NCBI GenBank assembly: GCA_965229605.1
Contig: OZ245892.1
Location: 682,001-746,000, forward strand
Direction of reading: 5' to 3'
DNA length: 64,000 bases
Origin: G965229605 sp965229605
Lineage (GTDB): Bacteria > Pseudomonadota > Alphaproteobacteria > CBDDJK01
The position numbers and the translations under genes were made by a program. Shown here one piece after another: positions 41,542-49,558 of the stretch. How positions within the stretch are numbered: position 1 is the stretch's first letter; each line of letters opens with the position of its first letter. Under the pieces are notes generated by a model that was not told where the DNA came from, searched no databases, and worked only from the letters and a program-made list of their open reading frames with translations.

Positions 41542-42076
41542 AAAAGCATTTGAAGTAATCAAAAGGCTCAAGGCAGTTGCGGCACCGCCATTGTGCCTTG
41601 CATGGGGTCGAGCCGAACGGACTAATCATTTCCAGTTCTATAGAGCCACAGTGCGGGCACCGTTTTGGCCCTCCTGAAGTATGAGGCGGGGCGATCCCGT
41701 ATTTTTCAAGAGCCACTTTCGCCTTTTCAGTCATCCAGTCCGTGGTCCAAGCCGGGGACAGCCGGGTTTTTATCGTGACCGCAGGAATACCCCGCGCGAT
41801 GAGCGCATCAATGATCATGGTTTCGATCACACGTGTGGCGGGACAGCCGGAATAGGTCGGGGTTACGGTGACTTCCAGTGCGTTATCCACCCATTCTAGG
41901 TGACGAATAACACCAAGGTCAATAAGAGACAGCACCGGAATTTCGGGATCAGGCACCTCGTCAAGCCAGGCCAGAACCTGACTTGTCTCAACAGAACCAG
42001 CCGCCATCGGTTCAGCGATAGTGTTGAGCGGATTGGCTGCAGGGACAGGTGCAGGAGACGGTTTTGCGATCACCAT
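41540..42076 (-). CDS. paaD: Phenylacetate-CoA oxygenase accessory protein PaaD
   Basis: PaaD is a MIP18/SufT-like assembly factor for the epoxidase. It has the DUF59-type VPDPEIPVLSLIDLGVIRHLEW and TPTYSGCPATRVIETMI segments, and a C-terminal zinc site with CPHCGS and CRNCLEPFDYFKCF. The N-terminus (residues 1-25, Pro/Ala-rich) is longer than usual. The TAG stop is formed by the palindromic repeat. It follows paaC by 7 nt. Confidence 0.93.
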   Translation of the reverse strand: MVIAKPSPAPVPAANPLNTIAEPMAAGSVETSQVLAWLDEVPDPEIPVLSLIDLGVIRHLEWVDNALEVTVTPTYSGCPATRVIETMIIDALIARGIPAVTIKTRLSPAWTTDWMTEKAKVALEKYGIAPPHTSGGPKRCPHCGSIELEMISPFGSTPCKAQWRCRNCLEPFDYFKCF

Positions 42077-42083
42077 TGTGTGA

Positions 42084-42845
42084 TCACCATTGTGCTTTGG
42101 GATAGGCGCGCTGCATCCATTGCATCTGCGCTAACAGATGCCCCAGATGCTCTGAATGGCGGAACCCGTTCTTGCCGCCACTATGCGAAAAATCGCTGTC
42201 AGGAACAGATAATGTGGCCTGCGCCAATATCGGCAAGATATCTGCATCATAAAAAGCGCGTAGTCTGGATACATCGGGTATGATATTTTGATCGACCATG
42301 CGCATATCGACTTCATCAGTGCTGAACATCTCGCCGACATAGGGCCAAAGCGCATTCAGGGCTGCCTGCATCTTTTCATGGCTTTCGGCCGTCCCGTCTC
42401 CCAATGCAATGACCACCGATGCGGATCGACTGGCATGATAACTCACTTCCTTGAAGGCTTTTTCGCTGATCGCAGCAATCTTGTCGTCAGTGCTTTCCTG
42501 AAGCGCAGCAAGCTGTAGTTTGTGGAAATGGTCAAACAGGAACTGGCGCATCATCGTCTGGCCAAAATCGCCGTTGGGACGCTCCACCAAAAGCAAATTG
42601 CGAAAATCCCAGGCATCCCGCAACATGGCAAGATCGTCTGCCGTGCGGCCTTTCCCCTCAACCTCCGCAGCATAACCAAGCCACATCTGCGTCTGCCCGA
42701 TCAGGTCAAGGGCCACATTTGCAAGCGCAATGTCTTCTTCTAGCACAGGCGCATGCGCGCACCATTCGCTGAGGCGGTGGCCCAGAATCAGGGCGTTATC
42801 TCCAAGACGGCAAAGCGTTTCAAAGAGATCGGCTTTCTGATCCAT
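42084..42845 (-). CDS. paaC: Phenylacetyl-CoA epoxidase structural subunit PaaC
   Basis: PaaC is the non-catalytic ferritin-like partner of PaaA. The 253-residue helical sequence shows LCRLGDNALILGHRLSEWCAHAPVLEEDIALANVALDLIGQ, LAMLRDAWDFRNLLLVERPNGDFG and KEVSYHASRSASVVIALGDGT, all typical of PaaC. It is coupled to paaB through a TAATG overlap. Confidence 0.95.
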   Translation of the reverse strand: MDQKADLFETLCRLGDNALILGHRLSEWCAHAPVLEEDIALANVALDLIGQTQMWLGYAAEVEGKGRTADDLAMLRDAWDFRNLLLVERPNGDFGQTMMRQFLFDHFHKLQLAALQESTDDKIAAISEKAFKEVSYHASRSASVVIALGDGTAESHEKMQAALNALWPYVGEMFSTDEVDMRMVDQNIIPDVSRLRAFYDADILPILAQATLSVPDSDFSHSGGKNGFRHSEHLGHLLAQMQWMQRAYPKAQW

Positions 42846-43207
42846 TACATAGCACCCACTTCGTCGGGAATGTCGAAAAAGGTCGGGTGCCGATATACTT
42901 TTGATTCTGACGGCTCATAGAGAGGACCGCGCTCAGACGGGGAGGAGGCAGCAATATGTCGGGCCTCAACCACCCAGATTGATACGCCCTCATTGCGGCG
43001 GGTGTAGACGTCTCTGGCATTATTCATCGCTTGTTGCTCGTCAGCCGCATGCAAAGACCCCACATGACGATGCGCCAAACCATGTTGCCCGCGAATAAAA
43101 ACTTCCCAAAGCGGCCATTCTTTTGGCCCTTCTTTTGGCCCTTCTTTTGAAGGGGCCGGTTCTGATTTGTTTCCGGTGTCAGGGTTACCGTTATGCGTTG
43201 AGTTCAT
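42845..43207 (-). CDS. paaB: Phenylacetyl-CoA epoxidase subunit PaaB
   Basis: PaaB is a small bridging subunit of the PaaABC complex. The core EWPLWEVFIRGQHGLAHRHVG followed by SLHAADEQQAMNNARDVYTRR and GVSIWVVEA is diagnostic. I place the start at ATG 43207 (MNSTHNGNPDTGNKSEPAPS), overlapping paaA by 17 nt; a frame reaching upstream to 43330 lies inside paaA. The resulting 120 residues include a hydrophilic N-terminal extension of about 25 residues with a KEGP-KEGP-KEWP mini-repeat, longer than the usual 95-residue PaaB. Confidence 0.92.
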   Translation of the reverse strand: MNSTHNGNPDTGNKSEPAPSKEGPKEGPKEWPLWEVFIRGQHGLAHRHVGSLHAADEQQAMNNARDVYTRRNEGVSIWVVEARHIAASSPSERGPLYEPSESKVYRHPTFFDIPDEVGAM

Positions 43208-44213
43208 GTTTGTATTCGGTTTTTCTAGCATGTTTTTTTGCAGCATGCGCGAGCATGCCGTCACGAACCCAGGCCCCGTCATCCCACGCTTTGTTGCGCG
43301 CGGCCAGGCGATCTGTGTTGCACGGGCCATTGCCTTTCAGCACGTTGTAGAATTCATCCCAGTCCGGTTCGGAAAAGTCATAATGTCCGGTCTCTTCGTT
43401 CCAGACAAGGTTCGGGTCCGGTACCGTCAGGCCCAGATAGTCGGCTTGCGGCACCGTCTGATCGACAAACTTCTGGCGCAGCTCGTCATTGGTGTTCATC
43501 TTGATCTTCCACGCCATAGACTGGGCAGAATGGACGCTGTCTTTATCCGAAGGCCCGAACATCATCAGCGAGGGATACCAAAAACGGTTGAGTGCATCTT
43601 GGGCCATTTTCTTTTGCGCTTCAGAGCCTTTAGCCATTTTCATCATCACGTCATAGCCCTGACGCTGGTGAAAGCTCTCTTCTTTGCAGATACGTATCAT
43701 CGCACGGGAATAGGGCCCATAGGATGTGCGTTGCAGCGGAACCTGATTCATGATTGCAGCCCCGTCAACCAGCCAGCCGACGGCCCCCATATCGGCCCAG
43801 GTGAGGGTGGGATAGTTGAAAATCGACGAATATTTCATCCGCCCGTCATTCAGCATTTCCATCAGTTCATCACGGGTCACGCCCAGCGTTTCTGCCGCGC
43901 AATAGAGATACAGCCCGTGGCCTGCTTCGTCCTGCACTTTGGCCAGCAGAATAGCTTTGCGCTCCAGCGTTGGCGCACGAGTGATCCAGTTGCCTTCCGG
44001 CAGCTGGCCAACGATCTCGGAGTGCGCATGCTGGCCGATCTGACGGATCAGCGTCTTGCGATAGCTTGCAGGCATCCAGTCTTTGGGCTCGATCTTTTCG
44101 CCCGCATCAATCCGTGCCTGAAAGGCGGCAAGCTGTTCGGGGTCCTCGCGCGAGGCCTCGGACTTGATCATTTGCGCATACATGATGGTGTTCTCCTTAC
44201 GGTCATTGAACAC
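43191..44213 (-). CDS. paaA: Phenylacetyl-CoA epoxidase catalytic subunit PaaA
   Basis: PaaA carries the di-iron centre that epoxidises phenylacetyl-CoA. Helical ferritin-like core with AKVQDEAGHGLYLYCAAETLG (ExxH ligand pair) and MIRICKEESFHQRQGYDVMM (second Glu/ExxH region). N-terminal SREDPEQLAAFQARIDAGEKIEP and DWMPASYRKTLIRQIGQHAHSEI are conserved. The start used is ATG 44213; ATG at 44186 (MYAQMIKSE) has GGAGAACACC before it and may be the real one. It overlaps paaJ (upstream) only in the longer form, by 11 nt. Confidence 0.95.
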   Translation of the reverse strand: MFNDRKENTIMYAQMIKSEASREDPEQLAAFQARIDAGEKIEPKDWMPASYRKTLIRQIGQHAHSEIVGQLPEGNWITRAPTLERKAILLAKVQDEAGHGLYLYCAAETLGVTRDELMEMLNDGRMKYSSIFNYPTLTWADMGAVGWLVDGAAIMNQVPLQRTSYGPYSRAMIRICKEESFHQRQGYDVMMKMAKGSEAQKKMAQDALNRFWYPSLMMFGPSDKDSVHSAQSMAWKIKMNTNDELRQKFVDQTVPQADYLGLTVPDPNLVWNEETGHYDFSEPDWDEFYNVLKGNGPCNTDRLAARNKAWDDGAWVRDGMLAHAAKKHARKTEYKHELNA

Positions 44214-45414
44214 GTTCCAAAATCAAGGCGGTGCCCTGGCCAACGCCCACACACATTGTGCATAACCCGTAGCGGCCCGCGCGACGTTTCAATTCATAAG
44301 CTGCAGTCAGAACCAGCCGCGCCCCGGACATGCCCAGCGGATGCCCCATTGCGATGGCCCCTCCATTGGGATTGACGCGCGAGTCATCATCGGCAATCCC
44401 CAATTCGCGCAGGGTTGCAAGGCCCTGGCTGGCAAAGGCTTCGTTCAGTTCGATCACGTCCATCTGGTCGATGGTCAGCCCGCAACGGCTGAGGACCTTG
44501 CGCGATGCTGCCACAGGTCCGATGCCCATCACGCGTGGCGCAACCCCGGCAGAGGACATGGCGACAATTCGGGCCATCGGCGTCAGACCGTTTGCTATTG
44601 CGGCCTCTTGCGAGGCGATCAGCAGTGCAACAGCCCCATCATTCACACCGCTTGCATTGCCCGGCGTGACTGTCAGGTCCGGGCCGTTCACCCCGTGCAA
44701 TTTGCGCAAGGATTCAAGCGTGGTGTCCGGGCGCGGATGTTCGTCTTGTGTGACCACAACAGGATCTCCGCGCCGTTGCGGCACCGGGACAGGCACGATT
44801 TCATCCGCAAAGCGACCGGCATCCTGTGCTGCTTTCCAAAGCTGCTGGCTGCGCAGGGCAAAAGCATCCTGATCGGCACGGGAGACCTGATAGTCTGCGG
44901 CGACATTATCCGCTGTCTCGGGCATTGAATGGGTATCATATGCCGCTTTAAGCTTTGGATTTGTAAAACGCCAGCCAATGGTTGTGTCGTAGATTGTATT
45001 TGTCCGGGTGAAGGCCTTGTCGGCTTTAGGCATCACAAAAGGGGCACGGCTCATGCTTTCCACGCCGCCTGCAATGGTCAGGTCATAGTCGCCAGCCTTG
45101 ATGCCTCTGGCAGCGAATCCCACAGCATCCATCGAGCTTGCGCAAAGCCGGTTCACCGTCGTCCCCGGCACCTCAAGCGGCAAACCTGCCAGGAGGGCCG
45201 CCATACGCGCAACATTGCGATTATCTTCGCCAGCCTGATTTGCTGATCCGAGGATCACTTCATCAACCGTTTCCCACGCAACATCAGGGTTACGATCCAT
45301 AAGGGCGGTGATCGGGATAGCGGCCAAATCGTCGGTGCGGATTGATGACAGCGCACCTCCATAGCGTCCGATTGGGGTGCGCACACCATCACAAACGAAA
45401 GCTTCTGCCATCAA
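44203..45414 (-). CDS. paaJ: 3-oxoadipyl-CoA/3-oxo-5,6-dehydrosuberyl-CoA thiolase PaaJ
   Basis: PaaJ is the thiolase that ends the phenylacetate pathway with acetyl-CoA and succinyl-CoA. Nucleophile Cys91 in NRLCASSMDAVG, the GGVESMSRAPFVM segment, NPNGGAIAMGHPLGMSGARL with the catalytic His, and CVGVGQGTALILE with the second Cys are intact. The YDTTIGWRFTNPKL segment fits the beta-ketoadipyl-CoA thiolase subgroup. The start ATG may be 45414 or 45411. It heads the operon; a near-consensus promoter and tandem repeats lie upstream. Confidence 0.94.
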   Translation of the reverse strand: MMAEAFVCDGVRTPIGRYGGALSSIRTDDLAAIPITALMDRNPDVAWETVDEVILGSANQAGEDNRNVARMAALLAGLPLEVPGTTVNRLCASSMDAVGFAARGIKAGDYDLTIAGGVESMSRAPFVMPKADKAFTRTNTIYDTTIGWRFTNPKLKAAYDTHSMPETADNVAADYQVSRADQDAFALRSQQLWKAAQDAGRFADEIVPVPVPQRRGDPVVVTQDEHPRPDTTLESLRKLHGVNGPDLTVTPGNASGVNDGAVALLIASQEAAIANGLTPMARIVAMSSAGVAPRVMGIGPVAASRKVLSRCGLTIDQMDVIELNEAFASQGLATLRELGIADDDSRVNPNGGAIAMGHPLGMSGARLVLTAAYELKRRAGRYGLCTMCVGVGQGTALILERVQ

Positions 45415-45430
45415 ATTGACTCCTTAAAAC

Positions 45431-45481
45431 CTGAGCGTTCAGAAAATCTGGGCATTCGGAAAATCTGAGCATCCGGCAATC
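45431..45481. repeat. Three tandem 17-bp repeats in the paaJ leader
   Basis: CTGAGCGTTCAGAAAAT (45431-45447), CTGGGCATTCGGAAAAT (45448-45464) and CTGAGCATCCGGCAATC (45465-45481) are head-to-tail copies with a 17-bp period. They lie between the candidate promoter and the paaJ start, so would be transcribed in the 5' leader. The last unit is the most diverged. Confidence 0.7.
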
Positions 45482-45525
45482 ATATTGATCCCAGTGTTTA
45501 TATTGATCACAGTGTAAAATTTCAA
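45482..45525 (-). promoter_or_regulatory. Candidate paaJABCDE promoter with operator-like direct repeats
   Basis: On the minus strand TTGAAA (45525-45520) and TATAAA (45502-45497) are 17 bp apart, each five of six to consensus. ACACTGTGATCAATAT (45515-45500) and ACACTGGGATCAATAT (45497-45482) are direct repeats with an 18-bp period. One fills the spacer and part of the -10 and the other lies just downstream, so a protein bound to them would block or control the promoter. Transcription would enter paaJ about 70 nt later. Confidence 0.6.
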
Positions 45526-45589
45526 GACTATTCCGCCAAACCCGGCCTTTACGATGCTACCAGCATAAACAGCTAAAGAGACTTCTGGT

Positions 45590-46267
45590 TCACGCGCTGT
45601 GAGGCTTCTGTTGTGCTTTTATGCGTTCGGAATAGCGGTCTACCAGATAGTCGGCGCGGCCTCTTGCCAGCCAGGTGAATTTCACCAACTCCTCCATCAC
45701 ATCCACAATCCGGTCATAATAAGGCGAAGGCCGCATACGGTCGTCGTCTCCAAATTCGCTGAAGGCTCTTGGAACCGATGACTGGTTGGGAATCGTGATC
45801 ATACGCATCCAGCGTCCAAGAATGCGCAGCTGGTTGACAGCATTGAAACTCTGCGACCCACCGCATACCTGCATGACCGCAAGTGTCTTGCCCTGCGTTG
45901 GACGCACCCCGCCCATCGAAAGGGGAATCCAGTCAATCTGGCTTTTCATGATACCTGTCATGGCTCCATGGCGCTCCGGCGATGTCCAGACCATGCCTTC
46001 CGACCAGATGGCAAGTTGTCGAAGCTCTTTAACCTTTGGATGCTCCGGGTCTTCTGTATCCGGCTGAGGCAACCCGGCTGGATCAAACAGCCGTGCCTCT
46101 GCGCCAAGATGTTCAAGAATGCGTTTTGCTTCAAGAGAAACCAGCCTGGAAAAGGACCGGGAGCGCAAAGACCCATAAAGCATCAATATGCGCGGTTTAT
46201 GCCCGGGGTCATCCTCCGCCCGCAGACGGTCAATATTGATCGGATGTAAAGTCGCGTGATCAAACAT
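45590..46267 (-). CDS. arsH: NADPH-dependent FMN reductase, ArsH type
   Basis: A 225-residue flavodoxin-fold protein. The FMN-binding motif LMLYGSLRSRSFSRLVSLEA and the WTSPERHGAMTGIMKSQIDWIP, GKTLAVMQVCGGSQSFNAVNQLR stretches define ArsH, which oxidises trivalent organoarsenicals or acts as an azo/quinone reductase. ATG 46267 (MFDHATLHPINIDRLR) gives the normal length; the longer frame to 46432 adds an unlike N-terminus. No other ars gene is adjacent, so an arsenic role is only a family inference. The 175 nt between it and paaJ hold the paaJ leader and promoter. Confidence 0.9.
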   Translation of the reverse strand: MFDHATLHPINIDRLRAEDDPGHKPRILMLYGSLRSRSFSRLVSLEAKRILEHLGAEARLFDPAGLPQPDTEDPEHPKVKELRQLAIWSEGMVWTSPERHGAMTGIMKSQIDWIPLSMGGVRPTQGKTLAVMQVCGGSQSFNAVNQLRILGRWMRMITIPNQSSVPRAFSEFGDDDRMRPSPYYDRIVDVMEELVKFTWLARGRADYLVDRYSERIKAQQKPHSA

Positions 46268-46320
46268 ATGCAGTAGTAATCCACGCCTGATTTTATAAAT
46301 GCTTTTCGTATGGCGACGGC

Positions 46321-47691
46321 TTAGCGGATACGAAAGCGGTTGCGCAGCCCAAGCCCGAGTAAAAAGAATCCGGCCAGAATAACCACAGAAGCGAAAGAGT
46401 TCACTATATCCAGCCAAAGCGGTGGCGGGCAAAATAGGTGTGGTGGACAGGGGTCAGTTGCCTCAAATAACCCGGCGACAGCCCGTTGCTGTAAAAGTGG
46501 CCCACCCGGCAGAAAGTCAAGAAATGTGTAGCGGAGGACTGCCTCTCTTGCGCTCTCATCCAAGATTAACTTGTCATTATAAGTGTAAAAATTAACTGAG
46601 AGAATAACGATAAACGATGATAAAATTAGGAAGATAGGTCGCTTGACGGATCGCCCATAACCTGAGGCTAAATCATAAAGAAAATTCAGAAACCAGGTCA
46701 AAAAGTTTCTGTGCCAGTGAATATGACGCTTGATTTCCAGTTCCTTCGCAAAGAAATATAGTTCCTGCTCGTGGCGTAACTGTTTATTCATTTCCAGCAC
46801 AAGGCAATTATAAGCTGATTGATTACTGGATAATATCTGTTCATCTTGAATGTTTGAACTATTTGGCCAGATTGTATTGTCAAAAATTGTGTTTTGATGG
46901 AGTGTTGCTTCATAAAACTCTGGAACATAACGCTCAAAACTTGCTCCAGTTAAGTCAGTGGCCGCCTTAAATGTCGCATTAGAGAAATCTATCTTGCTTT
47001 TAAAGGTAGTCTGGTCAAAATCTGCCTGTCGTGAAAATTGTGCATTTTGAAAATATGCCCAACTTGAAAATTCTGCACTTTGAAAATCTGCCTCACCTAA
47101 AAATTCCGTGCTTTTAAAATATGCCATATCTGAAAATTGCGTGCTTTGAAAATATGCCACATCTGAAAATCGTGTGCTTTGAAAATCTGCTGGAAATGAA
47201 AATTTTGCACTTTTAAAATCTGCCTGACCTGAAAATTGTGTGCTTTGAAAAAAAGCCTTCTGCGAAAACTGCGCACTTTGAAAATTTGTCCAATCTGAAA
47301 ATTGTGCGCTTTCAAAATTTACTTGGCCTAAAAACCTTGCGTTCATGAAAGATACAAAATTCGGGAAAAAGTGGTATCGAAAATTTACGTCATTTCCAAA
47401 ATCATAGTTTTCAAAATCAAGAGTACCAAAAATAAATCTTATTTTCTTTTTTGGTTCGGTCGGGTTTCTGCTCATATACTGGTTGAATAGGTTTTTTTGT
47501 TCGGTGGTGAGTGCTGATGCTGATTCAAAATCATCTTTCATGGTTGGATTACGTTCTCCGACTTCTGTAATTTTATCTTCATTTAAATACTCTTTCATAA
47601 ACAAGTTCCATTGTTGGCGACCAGCTTTATAAAGCGGGTAAAGGGGGTGCTCTTCAAATGGAATGCGTTCGGGCGTTGTGTCTTCAGTCAT
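46321..47691 (-). CDS. Pentapeptide-repeat membrane protein
   Basis: A 456-residue protein unlike its neighbours in base composition (clearly AT-rich). Residues about 90-275 are pentapeptide repeats, in most of the region arranged as a ten-residue unit FxSAxFSxxA (for example FQSAQFSDWT, FQSTQFSGQA, FKSTEFLGEA), which should form a right-handed quadrilateral beta-helix. Residues about 285-340 are charged and helical. Two hydrophobic segments follow (RPIFLILSSFIVILSVNF and DIVNSFASVVILAGFFLLGLG) and a basic tail NRFRIR, suggesting C-terminal membrane anchoring. At DNA level the 30-bp units are nearly identical. No enzymatic domain is seen. Function unknown; base composition suggests transfer. 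Confidence 0.8.
   Translation of the reverse strand: MTEDTTPERIPFEEHPLYPLYKAGRQQWNLFMKEYLNEDKITEVGERNPTMKDDFESASALTTEQKNLFNQYMSRNPTEPKKKIRFIFGTLDFENYDFGNDVNFRYHFFPNFVSFMNARFLGQVNFESAQFSDWTNFQSAQFSQKAFFQSTQFSGQADFKSAKFSFPADFQSTRFSDVAYFQSTQFSDMAYFKSTEFLGEADFQSAEFSSWAYFQNAQFSRQADFDQTTFKSKIDFSNATFKAATDLTGASFERYVPEFYEATLHQNTIFDNTIWPNSSNIQDEQILSSNQSAYNCLVLEMNKQLRHEQELYFFAKELEIKRHIHWHRNFLTWFLNFLYDLASGYGRSVKRPIFLILSSFIVILSVNFYTYNDKLILDESAREAVLRYTFLDFLPGGPLLQQRAVAGLFEATDPCPPHLFCPPPLWLDIVNSFASVVILAGFFLLGLGLRNRFRIR
47030..47330 (-). repeat. 30-bp tandem coding repeats of the pentapeptide protein
   Basis: About ten head-to-tail units with a 30-bp period, each close to GAAAATTGTGCACTTTGAAA plus ten variable bases on the plus strand. 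They encode the FxSAxFSxxA units in frame. Similarity is higher than protein constraint requires, so units were probably amplified by slippage or unequal crossover. Boundaries are approximate. Confidence 0.7.
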
Positions 47692-47837
47692 TGGCTGGAT
47701 ACTCTTTTAATTCTACAGGGTATTCATTTATTCTATCTGATTTTGGCTTATTTTCAAACGGATGAAGGGGGGGCATGCGATTATCTTTAACGGGACAGGG
47801 ATAGAGTGGAAATGGTGCGTAAGTCTTGGCACAAGTC

Positions 47838-47866
47838 TTGACAAGGGGCGTAATATGGTTTTACAT
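47838..47866 (+). promoter_or_regulatory. Candidate promoter of the small DUF1640-like gene
   Basis: A consensus TTGACA (47838-47843) and TTACAT (47861-47866) are 17 bp apart, 23 nt before the small gene at 47889. The -10 is weak. Confidence 0.4.
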
Positions 47867-47888
47867 AAAGCTAATAAAGGATAAATAA

Positions 47889-48071
47889 ATGGCTATGATG
47901 CTTTCAAAGACCTATGATGCGCTCTTGGCGGCTGGTGCGCCGGATGAAAAAGCCCGTGAAGCTGCCGAAGAAATAGCAGGTTTTGAACGCCGTTTGATCC
48001 GGCTGGAGGTTATGCTTGCGCTGGCCCTGACGGGTATTGTTAGCCTGGTCGTAAAGGCGTTTCTCGCTTAA
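47889..48071 (+). CDS. Small membrane protein with helical N-terminus (DUF1640-like)
   Basis: A 60-residue protein. An amphipathic helix (SKTYDALLAAGAPDEKAREAAEEIAGFERRL) leads into one hydrophobic segment (VMLALALTGIVSLVVKAFL). The layout resembles a shortened form of the small DUF1640/CCDC90-like coiled-coil proteins common in alphaproteobacteria. AAAGGATAA precedes ATG 47889 at good spacing, and a promoter candidate lies upstream, so I think it is real. Function unknown. Confidence 0.6.
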   Translation: MAMMLSKTYDALLAAGAPDEKAREAAEEIAGFERRLIRLEVMLALALTGIVSLVVKAFLA

Positions 48072-48093
48072 AGCCATTGATTTTCAGGGCTTT
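48070..48093. terminator. Possible bidirectional terminator
   Basis: AAAGCC (48070-48075) and GGCTTT (48088-48093) form a 6-bp stem with a 12-base loop at the stop codon of the small gene, facing the 3' end of tRNA-Val. There is no long T-run on either side, so this is weak. Confidence 0.3.
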
Positions 48094-48103
48094 ATTGATC
48101 TAT

Positions 48104-48178
48104 TGGTGGGCGGTGACGGGTTTGAACCGCCGACCCTCTCGGTGTAAACGAGACGCTCTACCGCTGAGCTAACCGCCC
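48104..48178 (-). tRNA. tRNA-Val (anticodon TAC), CCA encoded
   Basis: On the minus strand the acceptor stem GGGCGGT pairs with ACCGCCC followed by A-CCA. The D arm is TAGCTCAGCGGTAGAGC; the anticodon arm TCTCG-TTTACAC-CGAGA has TAC at loop positions 3-5. The T arm with GGTTCAAAC is normal. The total is 75 nt. It marks the right edge of the accessory block starting at tRNA-Gln. Confidence 0.97.
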
Positions 48179-48228
48179 CCAAATTAAAAAAACACACCTG
48201 CTATAAAATATAGACGAGATAAAGCGGT

Positions 48229-49281
48229 TTAAAATTCAACATAGACTTCAACGCGGCGGTTTCCGATGGCCCCGTTGGGGGTTGCTTCGGAATAAAGGGG
48301 CTGGTTGGCTCCGCGCCCGTCAATCTGGATGGTATCACGAGACAGGCCACGGGCAATCAGCCGCTCGCCAACCTGAATGGCCCGGTCCAGGGCCAGTTTA
48401 TAGGTTGAAAGCATGCCGCTGGTAAAACCTTCGGCATCAGACTGGCTGGCATGACCGATAATATAAAGCTGGCTGACTTCATAATCCTGATAAAAGCGGA
48501 TGATTTCATCAAAGATTTCATTATCTTCTGACGGCAGTTCAATCGTATTTTGCGGATAGAACAGGGTGGCAAGCAAGCGGCCATTATTGCCAATGGCCAG
48601 GCGGGGTGTGCCCAGAGCCTCGACCTGTGGCAAGCTGCGATTGGTTAAAACCGCAAAATCTGAATCACGGGTCTGCGAACGGCTATTTTGTGACGTATCG
48701 CGGCTGTTTTCAGGCTCGCTGGCCTGATCAGACGGGGTTGCCCTTGCGGCTTGTTGAGTGCCGCCCTCAGATGGCGCCCTTTCAACGGCAGAATCCTCAG
48801 AACTTTCACCAGATAACGGGATATTTTCTGCCGAATTGTCTGGCAACTGATTCGCCAAAGCCTCTGCCGCGCCGCCATCATCCGGCAGGTCAAGCGAATC
48901 ACCCCCTCTATCTGAAACCGGCACACGGGAAACCGGCGGCACCGTCTTGCGAATTTCCTGATCCGTATAGCTGGCAAGTCGCCGGTCAGCCACCAGCGCA
49001 TTGACCACGCCTTCATAATCCCGGCGGATATCTCCAGAAAACGGCTGCTCGGCAATCGTCAGCCTGCGATAATCTTCATCCTCCCCCGGAATCGCGGTTC
49101 TTTCTCGCTCCGCCGCGCTGGCCTGTTCGGTCTCAAACCAGCCGCCAACCCAACTGCCCGGGTTCAGAGTTTGCGTAACATCAGGCGCAGACGAACAACT
49201 GCTTAAAAGCAGCGCACCCGCAATGGCACTCATCCCGCGTGCAAAATATTTCGGGGGCGATTTCAATTTGCTTGGAATCAT
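48229..49281 (-). CDS. OmpA-family lipoprotein
   Basis: A 350-residue envelope protein. The N-terminus has a lipobox, ALLLSSC with Cys29, after a basic signal region. Residues about 30-215 are low-complexity, rich in Ser, Glu and Asp and probably disordered. The C-terminal OmpA domain (about residues 230-350) binds peptidoglycan: NTIELPSEDNEIFDEIIRFYQ, LYIIGHASQSDAEG, LALDRAIQVGERLIARGLSRDTIQIDGRG and the end GNRRVEVYVEF. Its role is probably anchoring the outer membrane to the cell wall. It is divergent from phaC. Confidence 0.85.
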   Translation of the reverse strand: MIPSKLKSPPKYFARGMSAIAGALLLSSCSSAPDVTQTLNPGSWVGGWFETEQASAAERERTAIPGEDEDYRRLTIAEQPFSGDIRRDYEGVVNALVADRRLASYTDQEIRKTVPPVSRVPVSDRGGDSLDLPDDGGAAEALANQLPDNSAENIPLSGESSEDSAVERAPSEGGTQQAARATPSDQASEPENSRDTSQNSRSQTRDSDFAVLTNRSLPQVEALGTPRLAIGNNGRLLATLFYPQNTIELPSEDNEIFDEIIRFYQDYEVSQLYIIGHASQSDAEGFTSGMLSTYKLALDRAIQVGERLIARGLSRDTIQIDGRGANQPLYSEATPNGAIGNRRVEVYVEF

Positions 49282-49558
49282 CGTGACTCCCGGTTATAAG
49301 CAATGCAGAAAAATAACTGATCAGACATCCCGCAAACTTTCTGTGAAAAAATAGTCAATGAAATCAAACAATAAAAAGATATCATCTAAAAGAGACACCG
49401 TCAAGAAACCGCCACGAAAAAAAGATTCTATTGCAGCGCATATAAAAAACACTCAAGCAAGCTCTGACACTTTGAACCCTACTATAGAAAAGACCGCTGC
49501 TTTTGACAAGCTGTCCCCCTCTCAATCCTCCACATCCTCGTCCAAGCAGGAGAAGCCT

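Noticed and set aside
43167..44375. 402-codon plus-strand frame opposite paaA
   Set aside because: His/Arg-rich composition typical of an antisense shadow; the minus strand is PaaA with its di-iron ligands.
47030..47330. 30-bp repeats resembling a CRISPR array
   Set aside because: Units are contiguous, with no unique spacers, and translate in frame as pentapeptide repeats; no cas genes.
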